Notes: generated by a model from the letters alone, not told the origin. A stretch of DNA of 42,661 nt from Gemmatimonadaceae bacterium (GCA_035633115.1 DASQFN010000082.1:1-42661); one strand, 5' to 3'; counted from the first letter of the stretch, positions 7,648-16,646 are shown. Made by a program: numbers and translations.

Positions 7648-8135
7648 CAGCAGTCAACACCGAAACATCGAAGGCCGGCGCGATCTCCGTCTCCGCCGAC
7701 CCGAAGCAGGGAATCGTCCGCGGAACGGCTGACATCAACGCGTCGCCCGGGCGGGTTTTTCGCGCGCTAACGACGGAAGAGATGGCCGAGTGGTGGGGGC
7801 ATGAGGGCGTGTACCGCACGCACGATTACGAGATCGATCTGCGTCCGGGAGGCAAGTGGGGCTGCAAGGCAACCGGGGCGGACGGCTCACCGATGAGCGT
7901 GGGGGGCGAGTACATCACGGTGGATCCGCCGCGTGTCCTCGAGTACACGTGGAAGCCGAGCTGGGACAATTTCGCGGAGAGTCGCGTTCGGATCGAGATC
8001 ACGCCAATGGGCGCGGGCTCGCGGTTGAGCATTCTGCACGCGGGGTTCGAGGGTCGCGAGCCAATGACCAAGAGTCACTCCGAGGGCTGGACGCAGGTGT
8101 TCGGCTGGTTGGCCGAGTATCTCGCGGGGAAATAG
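7644..8135 (+). CDS. SRPBCC (AHSA1/CalC-like) domain protein
   Basis: 163 residues forming one START/SRPBCC hydrophobic-pocket domain: INASPGRVFRALTTEEMAEWWG at the N-terminal strand-helix, DLRPGGKWGCK in the central hairpin, PPRVLEYTWKPSW, and the C-terminal helix SEGWTQVFGWLAEYL. Proteins of this type paired with an ArsR regulator are very widespread; their ligands are mostly unknown. The 4-bp overlap with the regulator gene supports a dedicated regulator-effector pair. Nothing in the sequence suggests truncation. A stretch of 198 bp without a recognisable gene follows. Confidence 0.88.
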   Translation: MTAVNTETSKAGAISVSADPKQGIVRGTADINASPGRVFRALTTEEMAEWWGHEGVYRTHDYEIDLRPGGKWGCKATGADGSPMSVGGEYITVDPPRVLEYTWKPSWDNFAESRVRIEITPMGAGSRLSILHAGFEGREPMTKSHSEGWTQVFGWLAEYLAGK

Positions 8136-8333
8136 CGCCTGCTTCGCGCGGCAGTCCGTGGTCTAGCGCGCGTATTCGACTCTAAGGGAGGCATAACGAT
8201 GCAGCCGGATGACGATATCCGGTTGACTTCGTGTCTGAGCGCCAGCGGCTGATCGCGGTGATGTTCACCGAAAAAAGTGGTAGAATCCGTCTGATAAGTG
8301 CCCGTCCGGTAACCCGCGCAGAGCGCAGAGCCT

Positions 8334-8561
8334 ATGAAGAAACGTCCCGTTAAATCAAAAGCGGTTCGCGAAGTTGAGGGTGACGACGTACTTCCCGAGT
8401 ACGATTTCAGCAAAGCCCGCCGAAATCCGTATGCCGCTCGTTATCGTGAGGGCACCAACGTAGTCCTGCTGGACGCCGATGTCGCGAAGGACTTTCCCGA
8501 TTCCCAATCAGTCAACGAGGCACTGCGCGCCCTGAGCGCGATTATCCAACGGCGTCGCTAA
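8334..8561 (+). CDS. small antitoxin-like protein (YDFSKARRNPYAARY type)
   Basis: 75 residues with a basic N-terminus, then YDFSKARRNPYAARYREGTN, VVLLDADVAKDFPD and SVNEALRALSAI. This pattern is a recurring family of small conserved proteins, often near toxin-antitoxin genes, whose C-terminal half resembles a ribbon-helix-helix (beta-strand then SVNEALR helix). I do not know an experimentally defined function. No partner toxin gene is adjacent: the neighbours are the SRPBCC gene upstream and a convergent methyltransferase gene. It may be an orphan antitoxin or a stand-alone DNA-binding protein. Confidence 0.7.
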   Translation: MKKRPVKSKAVREVEGDDVLPEYDFSKARRNPYAARYREGTNVVLLDADVAKDFPDSQSVNEALRALSAIIQRRR

Positions 8562-8600
8562 GAGTGGCCCGCCGGCCGCCGCCCCGTCGACTAGCGACGA

Positions 8601-8629
8601 TAGCGAGTCGCGCCTTGCCGTTCTCGCTA
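8601..8629. terminator. hairpin between convergent genes
   Basis: TAGCGAG (8601-8607) pairs with CTCGCTA (8623-8629), with an alternative GATAGCG/CGCTATC pairing nearby. It sits in the 73-bp gap between convergent genes (ends 8561 and 8635) and could slow polymerase from both sides. No T-run follows, so the assignment is weak. Confidence 0.35.
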
Positions 8630-8634
8630 CGCTA

Positions 8635-9300
8635 TCAATCGACGAGCGCGATGGTGAATCCGTCGTAGCCTTTGCTCCCGACAGTCTGAAGAGTGGTTGC
8701 GGTCACGCTCGACTCCAGCGCGAGGTAATCGTTGAGACGACGAACACCCTGCACGCTCGCATCCTCGCTGTCGGCGTTGATCACCGCGCCTTCCCTGATG
8801 ACGTTGTCCACGATGATGATGCTCCCTGAGCGCGACAGACGCAGCGCCCAGTCGAAGTACTCGGGAATGTTCGGCTTGTCCGCATCGATGAAAGTGAAGT
8901 CGAATGGTCCCACGTTCTCCGCCGCAATATCAGGCAGCACATCCAGTGCCTTTCCAAGCCGGACGTCGACCGTCTCGCCAAACCCCGCCGCCTCGATATT
9001 CTCTCTCGCAACCTCGGCGTGCTTCGGCTCGGATTCGATCGTGATGATCCGGCCATCGGCGGGAAGCGCTCGAGCGAACCAGATGGTGCTGTATCCGCCG
9101 AGCGTGCCGACTTCGAGGATCCTGCGCGCGCCCTGGACGCGCGCGAGCATCATCAGGAATTTCCCCTGAGTTGGCGAAACGCTGATGGCCGGCAACCCGG
9201 CGTCGGCGCTCCGGGCAAGCGCCTGATCGAGTGCTTCGTCGGACCGAACGAGCAGCTCGTTCAAGTATGAGTCAACGGCGCTCCACTGCTCGAGGTCCAC
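8635..9300 (-). CDS. class I SAM-dependent O-methyltransferase
   Basis: Caffeoyl-CoA-O-methyltransferase-like (metal-dependent) methyltransferase of 221 residues. SAM-binding motif RILEVGTLGGYSTIW, acidic loop IITIESEPKH, metal-binding FDFTFIDADKPN and strand IIIVDNVIREG are all present; the C-terminus GYDGFTIALVD is canonical. I choose GTG at 9300 (VDLEQWSAVDSYLNEL), which lies 1 base beyond the upstream gene's stop and matches family N-termini. An ATG at 9363 would run 62 bases into the upstream gene and add an unlikely basic stretch. It is the last gene of the riboswitch-controlled methionine operon, consistent with a SAM-consuming enzyme. Substrate unknown. Confidence 0.88.
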   Translation of the reverse strand: MDLEQWSAVDSYLNELLVRSDEALDQALARSADAGLPAISVSPTQGKFLMMLARVQGARRILEVGTLGGYSTIWFARALPADGRIITIESEPKHAEVARENIEAAGFGETVDVRLGKALDVLPDIAAENVGPFDFTFIDADKPNIPEYFDWALRLSRSGSIIIVDNVIREGAVINADSEDASVQGVRRLNDYLALESSVTATTLQTVGSKGYDGFTIALVD

Positions 9301-9301
9301 G

Positions 9302-11191
9302 TCAGCTCGGCACGCCGGCGAGAGTGTCCCTGAACACCTCGAGCGCCAGCTCCACTTTTCCAAAAGGCGCCGACACCTGAACGCCCTGCACGGACGGTCG
9401 AACTCTCTCGAGCATCTCCCGTCCTATTGCGATCCCTTCCTGAACTCCGTGCTCCTTCGACTTGGCCGACGCACGGCGCATACGCTCGATGATGTGATCC
9501 GGCACGACGACGCCCGGCACTTCGTTCGCCATGAACTCCGCGTTGCGCAGAGATAGAAGTGGCCAGATGCCTGCAACGATGGGAATCCGGAATCCATCGA
9601 TGCTCGCCAGGAACCGCTCCAGCTGCTCCACGTCGAACACCGGCTGCGTTATCGCAAACTCGGCCCCTGCGTCAACCTTCCATGCGAAGCGCTTGAGCTC
9701 GTGTGCGACGTCAATCGCCCCGGGATTCACGCCGACTCCAATCGTGAAACACGTTGGCGCTCCGATCGCGTTGCCGCCGGGATCGAGGCCGTGGTTGAGC
9801 TTGTTGACGAGATTCGTCAAGCCAATCGCGTCGATGTCAAACACAGCAGTCGCATTGGGATATGGTCCCATCTTCGGCGGATCGCCCGTGATCAACAGCA
9901 TGTTGCGCAGTCCGATCGCTGAGGCTCCGAGCAGGTCGCTGAGCATGCCGAGGAGGTTGCGGTCGCGGCAGCAATAGTGGATGACCGTTTCGATTCCCAC
10001 CCGCTGCTCGATGAGCAGAGCGGTGAGCAGCGCGCCCATGCGACTCTGCGCGCGCGGACCGTCGGGGACGTTGACGGCGTCCACGCCCGCGGCTTTCAAC
10101 GCCTGAGTGTCGCGGATCATCTTCGATGCATCGACTCCGCGCGGCGGAACGATTTCAACGGACGTCACGAACTCGCCGCGCGCGATCTTGCCGCCCCACC
10201 TGGAGCGTTCGGCAAGCGGTACCGGCTCCACGCCCTTGTCTTCGGGAGGAAGCGACGGCTCGTTCTTGCGCCGCTCGCGTGTCGGAACGCGTGCCTGGCG
10301 GGGTGAGAGCGGACGAATCCCTTCGACGATTGCCGCGATGTGCTCGGGTGTCGTCCCGCAGCAGCCGCCGACGATCTTCGCGCCCGCCTGCACGAGATGA
10401 TGCGCGTAAGTCGCCATGTACTCCGGGCTCGCCATGTACATGCTGCGCCCGCTCACTTCGCGCGGCATTCCTGCGTTCGGCTGCGCGGAGAGCTTCTTCC
10501 GCGTGACCTTAACCATTTTCTCGATTGCCTCGAGAATGAGCTGAGGGCCAACCGAGCAGTTGAGTCCGATGACATCCGCGCCGAGTGCGTCGAGGGTGCG
10601 CGCGATGTCTTCGACCGAGACGCCGTAAGGGGTGCGACAGTCGGCGGTGATCGTCATCTGCGCAATGACGGGTATCGATGAATCGACTTCGCGCGCGGCG
10701 AGGAGTGCCTGCTCGATCTCCTGGATGTCGGCGAATGTCTCGAGGAGAAAAACGTCCGCGCCGCCTTCCTTCAGTCCCGTGATCTGTTCGACGAAGATTT
10801 TCCGGGCTTCCTCTAGCGAAGTCGGGCCGTATGGCTCGAGACGAATTCCAAGTGGGCCAACGGCACCGGCGACAAGGACGTTCTCGCCGGCTTCCTCCCG
10901 TGCGATCGAGGCTGCGGCGCGATTGATCTCGTGCACCTGCGATTCGAGTCCGTACGGAGTGAGCTTGGTGCGGCTCGCGCCGAACGTATTGGTCTCGATT
11001 ATCTCCGCGCCGGCGCGCACGTATGCGCGGTGCACTTCGCGGACGAGGTCGGGCGCTCGAAGGTTGAGCTCGTCGTAGCACTGGTTGATGAACACGCCCT
11101 TCGCGTAGAGCATCGTTCCAGTCGCGCCGTCGAATACGACTACCTGCTGCGGATCGAGCAGGCGCTGGAGGAGCTGACTCCGGTCCGTCAT
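9302..11191 (-). CDS. bifunctional homocysteine S-methyltransferase / 5,10-methylene-THF reductase
   Basis: 629-residue fusion. Residues 1-295 are the homocysteine-binding TIM barrel, with zinc ligands C212 (GLNCSVGP) and C277-C278 (GGCCGTTPEH). After a charged linker (about 296-330), residues 331-629 are a MetF-type reductase: SVEIVPPRG, then NVPDGP, HYCCRDRN, LLITGDPPK and AEFAITQPVFD. The fusion lacks cobalamin and pterin-methyl domains, so the first half probably uses another methyl donor (such as S-methylmethionine) or assists MetH; the second half makes methyl-THF for MetH. The start ATG overlaps the stop of the TMEM175-like gene by 4 bp. Such fusions are known in several phyla. Confidence 0.93.
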   Translation of the reverse strand: MTDRSQLLQRLLDPQQVVVFDGATGTMLYAKGVFINQCYDELNLRAPDLVREVHRAYVRAGAEIIETNTFGASRTKLTPYGLESQVHEINRAAASIAREEAGENVLVAGAVGPLGIRLEPYGPTSLEEARKIFVEQITGLKEGGADVFLLETFADIQEIEQALLAAREVDSSIPVIAQMTITADCRTPYGVSVEDIARTLDALGADVIGLNCSVGPQLILEAIEKMVKVTRKKLSAQPNAGMPREVSGRSMYMASPEYMATYAHHLVQAGAKIVGGCCGTTPEHIAAIVEGIRPLSPRQARVPTRERRKNEPSLPPEDKGVEPVPLAERSRWGGKIARGEFVTSVEIVPPRGVDASKMIRDTQALKAAGVDAVNVPDGPRAQSRMGALLTALLIEQRVGIETVIHYCCRDRNLLGMLSDLLGASAIGLRNMLLITGDPPKMGPYPNATAVFDIDAIGLTNLVNKLNHGLDPGGNAIGAPTCFTIGVGVNPGAIDVAHELKRFAWKVDAGAEFAITQPVFDVEQLERFLASIDGFRIPIVAGIWPLLSLRNAEFMANEVPGVVVPDHIIERMRRASAKSKEHGVQEGIAIGREMLERVRPSVQGVQVSAPFGKVELALEVFRDTLAGVPS

Positions 11192-11937
11192 TTGAGCAGC
11201 TCTCGAACGGCTGCGCGCGATATGCCTTGCGTGTCGGCAAGCTGAGGATGCGCCGCGATCGTCTCGGCCAGCGCCACACGTCCCGGCCCGCGTGTTCTCT
11301 GGTTGTACCAGACAAACAGGCCGATCGTGGCGTAGGAGATTCCCGGCAGGCCGAATTGGAGCCCGACGCCACTCAGTGCGATGAGTATGGAGACGACACC
11401 AGCGGCGACAAAACCGAGGTAGTGGCGGCTCCAGGTGACGGCGTCGTATGCCTCGAGCGGAGTGAGGCGGAGCGAGTCACGGGTGGCGTTTGCGCGCTGG
11501 TAGAGCCATGCGAAAAGGAGGAAGATGAGTATCCACCCGACCGCGTAGATGATGAAGAGGTTCGCGAGCTGATCCCACGACGTGACTGCCGAGCCGGCGC
11601 GGCGCGTGAAGAGTGAGACGAACGATGTCGCGAGGAATCGCAGCGGCTGGACGTAGAAGAGGACTGTGAAGAGGAGGATTCCGTTGATGAAGATCGACGG
11701 CTTGTCCTTGAGCGGGTATCGCCGGAAAAGGATCGTGTGAGCGACCCAGATGTAGAACAGCGCGATGAAGCTGAGCCCAAACGGAATGAATCCGAACAGG
11801 TTGGTGATCAGCTCGTCGTAAGAGCGTGGCGGGTCGAGACTGACGACGAGAAGAGTGGCGGCAAACGCGAGCATCCCATCGCTGAACGCCTCGACGCGGG
11901 TGATCTCAGTCTCGCGGGCGGGGATTGTAGGTATCAA
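11188..11937 (-). CDS. TMEM175-family (DUF1211) membrane protein, putative K+ channel
   Basis: 249 residues with about six hydrophobic segments. The signature RVEAFSDGMLAFAATLL in the first helix (FSDG at 18-21) is the pore-lining motif of bacterial TMEM175 potassium channels. Only one copy of the repeat is evident, as in bacterial members that assemble as tetramers. The start codon is TTG at 11937, overlapping the metH stop (TTGA, 4 bp), and its own stop overlaps the next start (ATGA, 4 bp). It is thus tightly embedded between two methionine-synthesis genes, an unexpected context. The hydrophilic C-terminus has a regular helix ALAETIAAHPQLADTQG. Confidence 0.85.
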   Translation of the reverse strand: MIPTIPARETEITRVEAFSDGMLAFAATLLVVSLDPPRSYDELITNLFGFIPFGLSFIALFYIWVAHTILFRRYPLKDKPSIFINGILLFTVLFYVQPLRFLATSFVSLFTRRAGSAVTSWDQLANLFIIYAVGWILIFLLFAWLYQRANATRDSLRLTPLEAYDAVTWSRHYLGFVAAGVVSILIALSGVGLQFGLPGISYATIGLFVWYNQRTRGPGRVALAETIAAHPQLADTQGISRAAVRELLK

Positions 11938-14900
11938 GTGTCCACCCGAGCCTCGGCGAGAGAAACCTCCCCGCTTGATGCACGATCGAGGGCAGCGGAG
12001 CCATCAACAGTCTCGGCGGCTTCCCCCTCAGCAGCACTCCCGCCCTCGCGAGGCGGCCGAGCGGAGTCCGAATCTTCAGCTGCGGGGGTTGCCGCCGAGC
12101 CCGCCGCGCCCGCCGACCCCCGCACTGCGAAATAATGCGCTTCCGGGTGGTGAATGATGATGGCCGCGGTGCTTTGCTCGGGTATTAACTGCATCGCTTC
12201 AGTTAGATTCATATCTAACGCCTCCTTGGCAGGCAGAAGCTTGAACACCGTTGCATGATCGTCCAGATCCGGACACGCCCCATAGCCCCACGAGTACCGC
12301 TTCCCTATGTCGAGCCCAAGCTCCGATTTTATCCGCCGATGCATCCACTCCGCCACCGCCTCGGCCGACTCGACGGAGAGCCCGTGGGAATAGTAAGCCT
12401 CCGTGTACTCGTTCGCGCCCTGGAGCTTGTCGAAATGATGGGTCGCTTCGTTCCCGACGGTGACGATCTGGAGCGGGACGACATCCACATCTCCTGAATC
12501 GACCGACCGAATATAGTCGGCGAGGCACAGCCGCTCGCGCCCGACCATCCGCGGGAAATGGAAGCGGGCGATCTCGCGGAGCGACGCACCGTCGCTGGAA
12601 TACGCGGCGGGATCGTAAATGATGACGTCGTTCCCCTGCGACTGCGCCGGGAAGTATCCGTAGACTGCCGCGGGCTTGATCCACCCGTTGGCTTTAGCAT
12701 CGGCTTTGAGTCGGGCGAGCGCGGGCTCGAACTCGTTCTTGATAGTCGAGTCGTACTGCTCACCCGATCCGCGCGCGCCCCACTGAAGGCGGTAGAGCTC
12801 GTCGAGGTCGAGCAGCTCGAACACCTCTTCTATAGGTATGTCGCGCAGCACGCGCGTTCCCCAGAACGGCGGACTCGGCACCGGATTGTTGGCGGCGACG
12901 TCGCTCCGCGCACCGGCTTCGTCGCCAACAGCGATGTCCTTGCCGACAGTCGTCCGCAGGAACACGTCATTGCGCGCGTCCGTGAGATTTTTCTCGACGA
13001 ACACATTGCGCTGCTTGGGATCCTGGAGAATGTCCATCGTCTCCAGTCCCTCGAATGCATCCTTGCAGTAGAAAACGCCCGCGTCGTACGCACGCTCGTC
13101 CTCGACGAACAGTGCACGCCGGCCGAATCGCCGATTGATCGCCGCGCCACCGATCAGAACGGGAATCTCCATCCCGCGCTTGTCGAGCTCCTTCACGCAG
13201 AGGGGCATCTGCTTCGACGTCGAGACGAGCAACGCGCTCAGCCCAATGGCGTCGGCGCCAACTTCGACAGCCTTGTCGAGAATCGTGTTGACCGGGACTT
13301 GTTTGCCGAGGTCGAAGACAGTGTAGCCGTTGTTGGAGAGGATAGTGTTGACGAGTGACTTGCCGATGTCGTGGACGTCGCCATACACCGTCGCGAGGAC
13401 GACCTTCCCCTTGGTGTAGCCTTCGGCCTTCTCGAGGAATTGCTCGAGATGCTTCACGGCTTTCTTCATCACTTCGGCCGACTGGAGCACGAAGGGAAGG
13501 ATGAGCTCGCCGGCGCCAAACTTGTCACCGACTTCCTTCATCGCGGGGAGCAGGACTTCGTTGAGAACTCTCACCGGATTTTCCCGTACGCCTGCGGCAT
13601 CGAGGTGGTCTTCGATTCCTTCCTTCTTGCGGTGGAGGATCATCCAGTGAATGCGCTGATCCGGCGTCATTCCCGCAGTCGGATCTTCCTTTTCGGCCGA
13701 GCTCGACGTCTGCTCGCCGCCTGTGTTGGAGAAATATTCGATGAATTTCTGGAGCGCGTCCGGACGCTTGTTGAAGACGAGGTCGTCGGCCATCTCACGC
13801 TCTGCGGCGGAGATCTCGGCGTACGGCCGGATGTGCGCAGGATTGACGATTGCGGCATCAAGGCCCGCCGCGACGCAGTGATGCAGGAATACCGAGTTGA
13901 GCACCGAGCGGGCCTCGAGCGTAAGCCCGAAGCTCACGTTCGAGACGCCGAGAATGGTCGAAACGCCGGGCAGGTCCCGCTTGATGAGACGAATCCCTTC
14001 GATCGTCTCTTTCGCGGACTCGATCCACTCCTCATCGCCCGTCGCCAACGTGAACGTGAGCGCATCGTAGATCAGGTCTTCGGGAGCGAGACCGTACTCA
14101 TCCACTACTATAGAATAGATCTTCCTGGCGACCTCGAGCTTCCGCTCGCGGGTCTTGGCCATTCCGATCTCGTCGATCGTGAGAGCGATAACAGCCGCGC
14201 CGTGCGTCTTGACCAGGGGCACGACCGCGTCAATGCGCACCCGGCCGTTCTCCATGTTGATGGAGTTGACGATACCGCGTCCGGGAATGTGCTCGAGTGC
14301 CGCCTGGATGACGTTGGCTTCGGTGGAGTCGATGACGAGCGGAGTCTCTACAGACATCGAGAGCAGCTTGACGACACTCGACATCTGCTCGGCCTCATCG
14401 GCCCGTTCGGTGAGAGCGACGCAGACATCGAGGACGTGTGCGCCTGAATCCACCTGATCGCGAGCGACCTCGAGGATTCCCTCGTAGTCGTCGGCGAGAA
14501 GCAGTCGCTTCACCTTGCGCGAGCCCTGAGAATTGACGCGCTCGCCGACCAGAAGTGGTGGGGGATCTTGGTGGAGAGTGATCGCGCGCATCGCGGAGCT
14601 GACGCGGGGCACGTGACGCGGACGCGGACGCGCAGCTTCGACTGCATGCACCGCTTTCACGACCGCATCGAGATGCTCGGGCGTGGTTCCACAGCAGCCG
14701 CCTACGATGCGGACACCGAAGTCTTTCACGAATTCAGCGAGAGCGGCCGCCATGGGCTCCGGCTCGAGCGGATACACAGCTTCGCCGACGCCCGTGTTGA
14801 GCGGCAGGCCGGCGTTGGGAATCACAGACAGCGGGAGCGTCGCGTTCTCGGAGAGATAGCGAATCGGCTCGCGCATGTGCTCGGGTCCGGTGGAGCAATT

Positions 14901-15599
14901 GAGACCGATAACGTCGACGCCGAGCGACTCGAGAGTCGTCATGGCGCTGGCGATATCGGTGCCGAGGAGCATGCGGCCGCTGACGTCGAGCGTGACTTGG
15001 GCCTGGAGCGGGATTCGTCGGCCAAGCTCTTTGAAGAGCTGCTCGATGCCGGCGACGGCGGCTTTTACCTCGAGGATGTCCTGCGACGTCTCGATGAGGA
15101 GGAGGTCAACGCCTCCTTCTATAAGGTATTGGGCCTGGTCGTGGAAATTCCGCGCGAGCTCGTCGAAGGTGATGTTGCCGAGTGCGGGGTCGGAGCTCGA
15201 GGGGAGCATGCCCGTGGGGCCCATCGAGGCGGCCACGAACTTGGGTTTGTCGGGGGTGGAGTATTTATCAGCAGCGGCGCGAGCGATCTGAGCGGCGGCG
15301 ATGTTGATCTCGCGGACTTTGTCGCCAAGTCCCCATTCGGCGAGCCGTCGTGGTGTCGATTGGAAGGTGCAGGTCTCGACCACATCCACGCCGACCGCGA
15401 GAAATGACTCGTGAATCGCCTGAATGACGTCGGGCCGGGTGAGGACGAGGTTGTCGTTGCAGCCTTCTAGGGATTTCCCGCCGAAGTCGTCGGGCGTGAG
15501 GTTGAAGCGCTGGATGCTCGTCCCCATGGCGCCGTCGTAGATGAGGACGCGCTTTTCGAGCTCTCGAAGGTAGGGTGAATCGACTTGGGGACGTGCCAT
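11934..15599 (-). CDS. metH: cobalamin-dependent methionine synthase
   Basis: Full-length MetH of 1221 residues that transfers the methyl group from 5-methyl-THF through cobalamin to homocysteine. Domains in order: homocysteine barrel (1-325; zinc ligands C235, C302, C303), pterin-binding barrel (about 350-620; GERVNSQGS, NSINMENG), cobalamin cap and binding domain (about 650-900; the DVHDIGKS motif with axial His743), and SAM-dependent reactivation domain (about 930-1160; SWGYGACPD). A C-terminal extension of about 60 residues rich in Ala, Ser, Glu and Gly follows HYFAVR and is low-complexity. ATG at 15599. First gene of a four-gene operon, preceded by a SAM-II riboswitch and an intrinsic terminator, so expression should fall when SAM is plentiful. 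Confidence 0.97.
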   Translation of the reverse strand: MARPQVDSPYLRELEKRVLIYDGAMGTSIQRFNLTPDDFGGKSLEGCNDNLVLTRPDVIQAIHESFLAVGVDVVETCTFQSTPRRLAEWGLGDKVREINIAAAQIARAAADKYSTPDKPKFVAASMGPTGMLPSSSDPALGNITFDELARNFHDQAQYLIEGGVDLLLIETSQDILEVKAAVAGIEQLFKELGRRIPLQAQVTLDVSGRMLLGTDIASAMTTLESLGVDVIGLNCSTGPEHMREPIRYLSENATLPLSVIPNAGLPLNTGVGEAVYPLEPEPMAAALAEFVKDFGVRIVGGCCGTTPEHLDAVVKAVHAVEAARPRPRHVPRVSSAMRAITLHQDPPPLLVGERVNSQGSRKVKRLLLADDYEGILEVARDQVDSGAHVLDVCVALTERADEAEQMSSVVKLLSMSVETPLVIDSTEANVIQAALEHIPGRGIVNSINMENGRVRIDAVVPLVKTHGAAVIALTIDEIGMAKTRERKLEVARKIYSIVVDEYGLAPEDLIYDALTFTLATGDEEWIESAKETIEGIRLIKRDLPGVSTILGVSNVSFGLTLEARSVLNSVFLHHCVAAGLDAAIVNPAHIRPYAEISAAEREMADDLVFNKRPDALQKFIEYFSNTGGEQTSSSAEKEDPTAGMTPDQRIHWMILHRKKEGIEDHLDAAGVRENPVRVLNEVLLPAMKEVGDKFGAGELILPFVLQSAEVMKKAVKHLEQFLEKAEGYTKGKVVLATVYGDVHDIGKSLVNTILSNNGYTVFDLGKQVPVNTILDKAVEVGADAIGLSALLVSTSKQMPLCVKELDKRGMEIPVLIGGAAINRRFGRRALFVEDERAYDAGVFYCKDAFEGLETMDILQDPKQRNVFVEKNLTDARNDVFLRTTVGKDIAVGDEAGARSDVAANNPVPSPPFWGTRVLRDIPIEEVFELLDLDELYRLQWGARGSGEQYDSTIKNEFEPALARLKADAKANGWIKPAAVYGYFPAQSQGNDVIIYDPAAYSSDGASLREIARFHFPRMVGRERLCLADYIRSVDSGDVDVVPLQIVTVGNEATHHFDKLQGANEYTEAYYSHGLSVESAEAVAEWMHRRIKSELGLDIGKRYSWGYGACPDLDDHATVFKLLPAKEALDMNLTEAMQLIPEQSTAAIIIHHPEAHYFAVRGSAGAAGSAATPAAEDSDSARPPREGGSAAEGEAAETVDGSAALDRASSGEVSLAEARVDT

Positions 15600-15616
15600 G
15601 GGTCTTACCGGATACG

Positions 15617-15643
15617 AAAAAAGCCCGCGAGTAGGCGCCGGGC
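15617..15643 (-). terminator. intrinsic terminator in the metH leader
   Basis: On the minus strand GCCCG and CGGGC (15643-15639 and 15627-15623) form a stem, extendable by two pairs past a bulge, followed at once by six T residues. It lies after the SAM-II aptamer and 17 bp before the metH ATG. Its position makes it the likely expression platform of the riboswitch. Confidence 0.75.
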
Positions 15644-15646
15644 GAG

Positions 15647-15697
15647 CGCTTTAGCGGAATGTTTAACGTGGCCGCAAGTTGCCATAAATCGCCACGA
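15647..15697 (-). ncRNA. SAM-II riboswitch
   Basis: Minus-strand leader of metH. P1 is CGTGGC (15696-15691) paired with GCCACG (15672-15667), six perfect pairs. The conserved SAM-II blocks follow in the right order: GATTTA directly after P1, AACTTGCG before the P1 3' strand, TTAAAC after it, then CCGCTAAAGCG at the 3' end. The total of about 51 nt equals the usual size of this compact H-type pseudoknot aptamer. SAM-II switches are described mainly in Alphaproteobacteria upstream of methionine and SAM genes, so both sequence and position fit. I expect SAM binding to shut off the operon, through the terminator just downstream. Confidence 0.85.
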
Positions 15698-16009
15698 ACT
15701 CTATCGAACTGTGTTGTATTGTATTGACCTTTGCAACCAGCAGCAAGTGGCGCGAGCGTGCTACTAGGACATCCAGGAGGTTAGTGACATCTTGTGCGGC
15801 GGTGCAGCCTTCACGCGTCCGCGGTGGCTCCCGCCTCGATGGCAAGCCGGCAACGGGAGCCAATCCCGCTGTAATGCTTGCAGATTCTCTTCCCGAAACT
15901 CGGAAAGAGCGGAATCCCGCAAGGTCTAGAAATGGGACACAGACAGATTTCAGACATCTCACACGTAAGCAAAGAATGATAGCTAGAGCAGCAGGCGCTG
16001 AGTATCGCA
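15698..16009. other. intergenic region at the core/accessory boundary
   Basis: No gene that I can support. It should hold the metH promoter (minus strand), but no consensus pair is clear. A 9-bp perfect inverted repeat, TGGCTCCCG (15825-15833) and CGGGAGCCA (15854-15862), could fold into a long stem. At 15932-15953 a GGGACA...TTTCAG string resembles the REP-like motif at 1229-1247. Base composition drops from here rightwards, so an island boundary probably lies in this stretch. Confidence 0.5.
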
Positions 16010-16642
16010 ATGCCTCGAACCAGTCCAAACTCACATCAAACGTTGCATGAAATATGGGGGCGTATCCGCCAAGCCGCAGAGATGGAAGCAGGCACATTCG
16101 TAGATACCGTGCTACTTTCTGGCGTCCCGCATGTTTTCGGCGACAGTCGAACCGAATACGATGACGTCAGGAGCGAATTGGGGGCGAAATTGGAGATTGC
16201 AGAAGCAGACATTCACATGATCGGCTCTGGTAGACTCGGATTCAGTCAAAACCCAGATCACTTGTTGCGCTTGTTTGGGCGCCACAGCGACTTGGATTTT
16301 GTAGCCATCTCAAGCTCACTGTTTGACGAGACCGCACTTGAGCTCGTCCAGCGTGCGCAAGAAATCATGATGGTTGGCGACGATGAGAAACGCAAACTCA
16401 AAAAGACGCGAGATAATTTGTTCTACGGCCTACTACGCCCCGACCAACTCCCGGTGAGTTGCTCCCTTTCGCAATCGTGGTTCCCTCGACTAGCCGGCCC
16501 GTTTCTTCATGAGGTTACGCGACAGTATCCTGTTAAGGCTTGGCTATTCAAGTCACATTCGCACGCACGCCATTTCTATACGGCTCACCAAGCACGCATT
16601 CAGCCGGCTATTCAACAGCTCCTTAGCTCCGGCATGGCCTAA
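16010..16642 (+). CDS. nucleotidyltransferase-like protein partnered with DUF262
   Basis: 210 residues from the ATG at 16010. The middle reads HMIGSGRLGFSQNP, then FGRHSDLDFVAISSSLFDE: a Gly-Ser (72-73) followed about 20 residues later by SDLD (D94, D96) is the metal-binding arrangement of polymerase-beta-type nucleotidyltransferases. This subgroup (GSGxxGFS ... SDLDxVxxS) is a recurrent uncharacterised family. The C-terminal half is helical, rich in aromatic and basic residues, and unrecognised. It ends 4 bp before the DUF262 gene, with which it surely forms an operon. Base composition is lower in GC than the metH region, suggesting acquisition. The target (a tRNA, protein or small molecule) is unknown. 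Confidence 0.65.
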   Translation: MPRTSPNSHQTLHEIWGRIRQAAEMEAGTFVDTVLLSGVPHVFGDSRTEYDDVRSELGAKLEIAEADIHMIGSGRLGFSQNPDHLLRLFGRHSDLDFVAISSSLFDETALELVQRAQEIMMVGDDEKRKLKKTRDNLFYGLLRPDQLPVSCSLSQSWFPRLAGPFLHEVTRQYPVKAWLFKSHSHARHFYTAHQARIQPAIQQLLSSGMA

Positions 16643-16646
16643 AAGG

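Noticed and set aside
15663-16097. Long minus-strand open frame over the boundary region (144 codons)
   Set aside because: It runs through the SAM-II riboswitch and over the start of the nucleotidyltransferase-like gene, and shows no protein motif; a chance frame.
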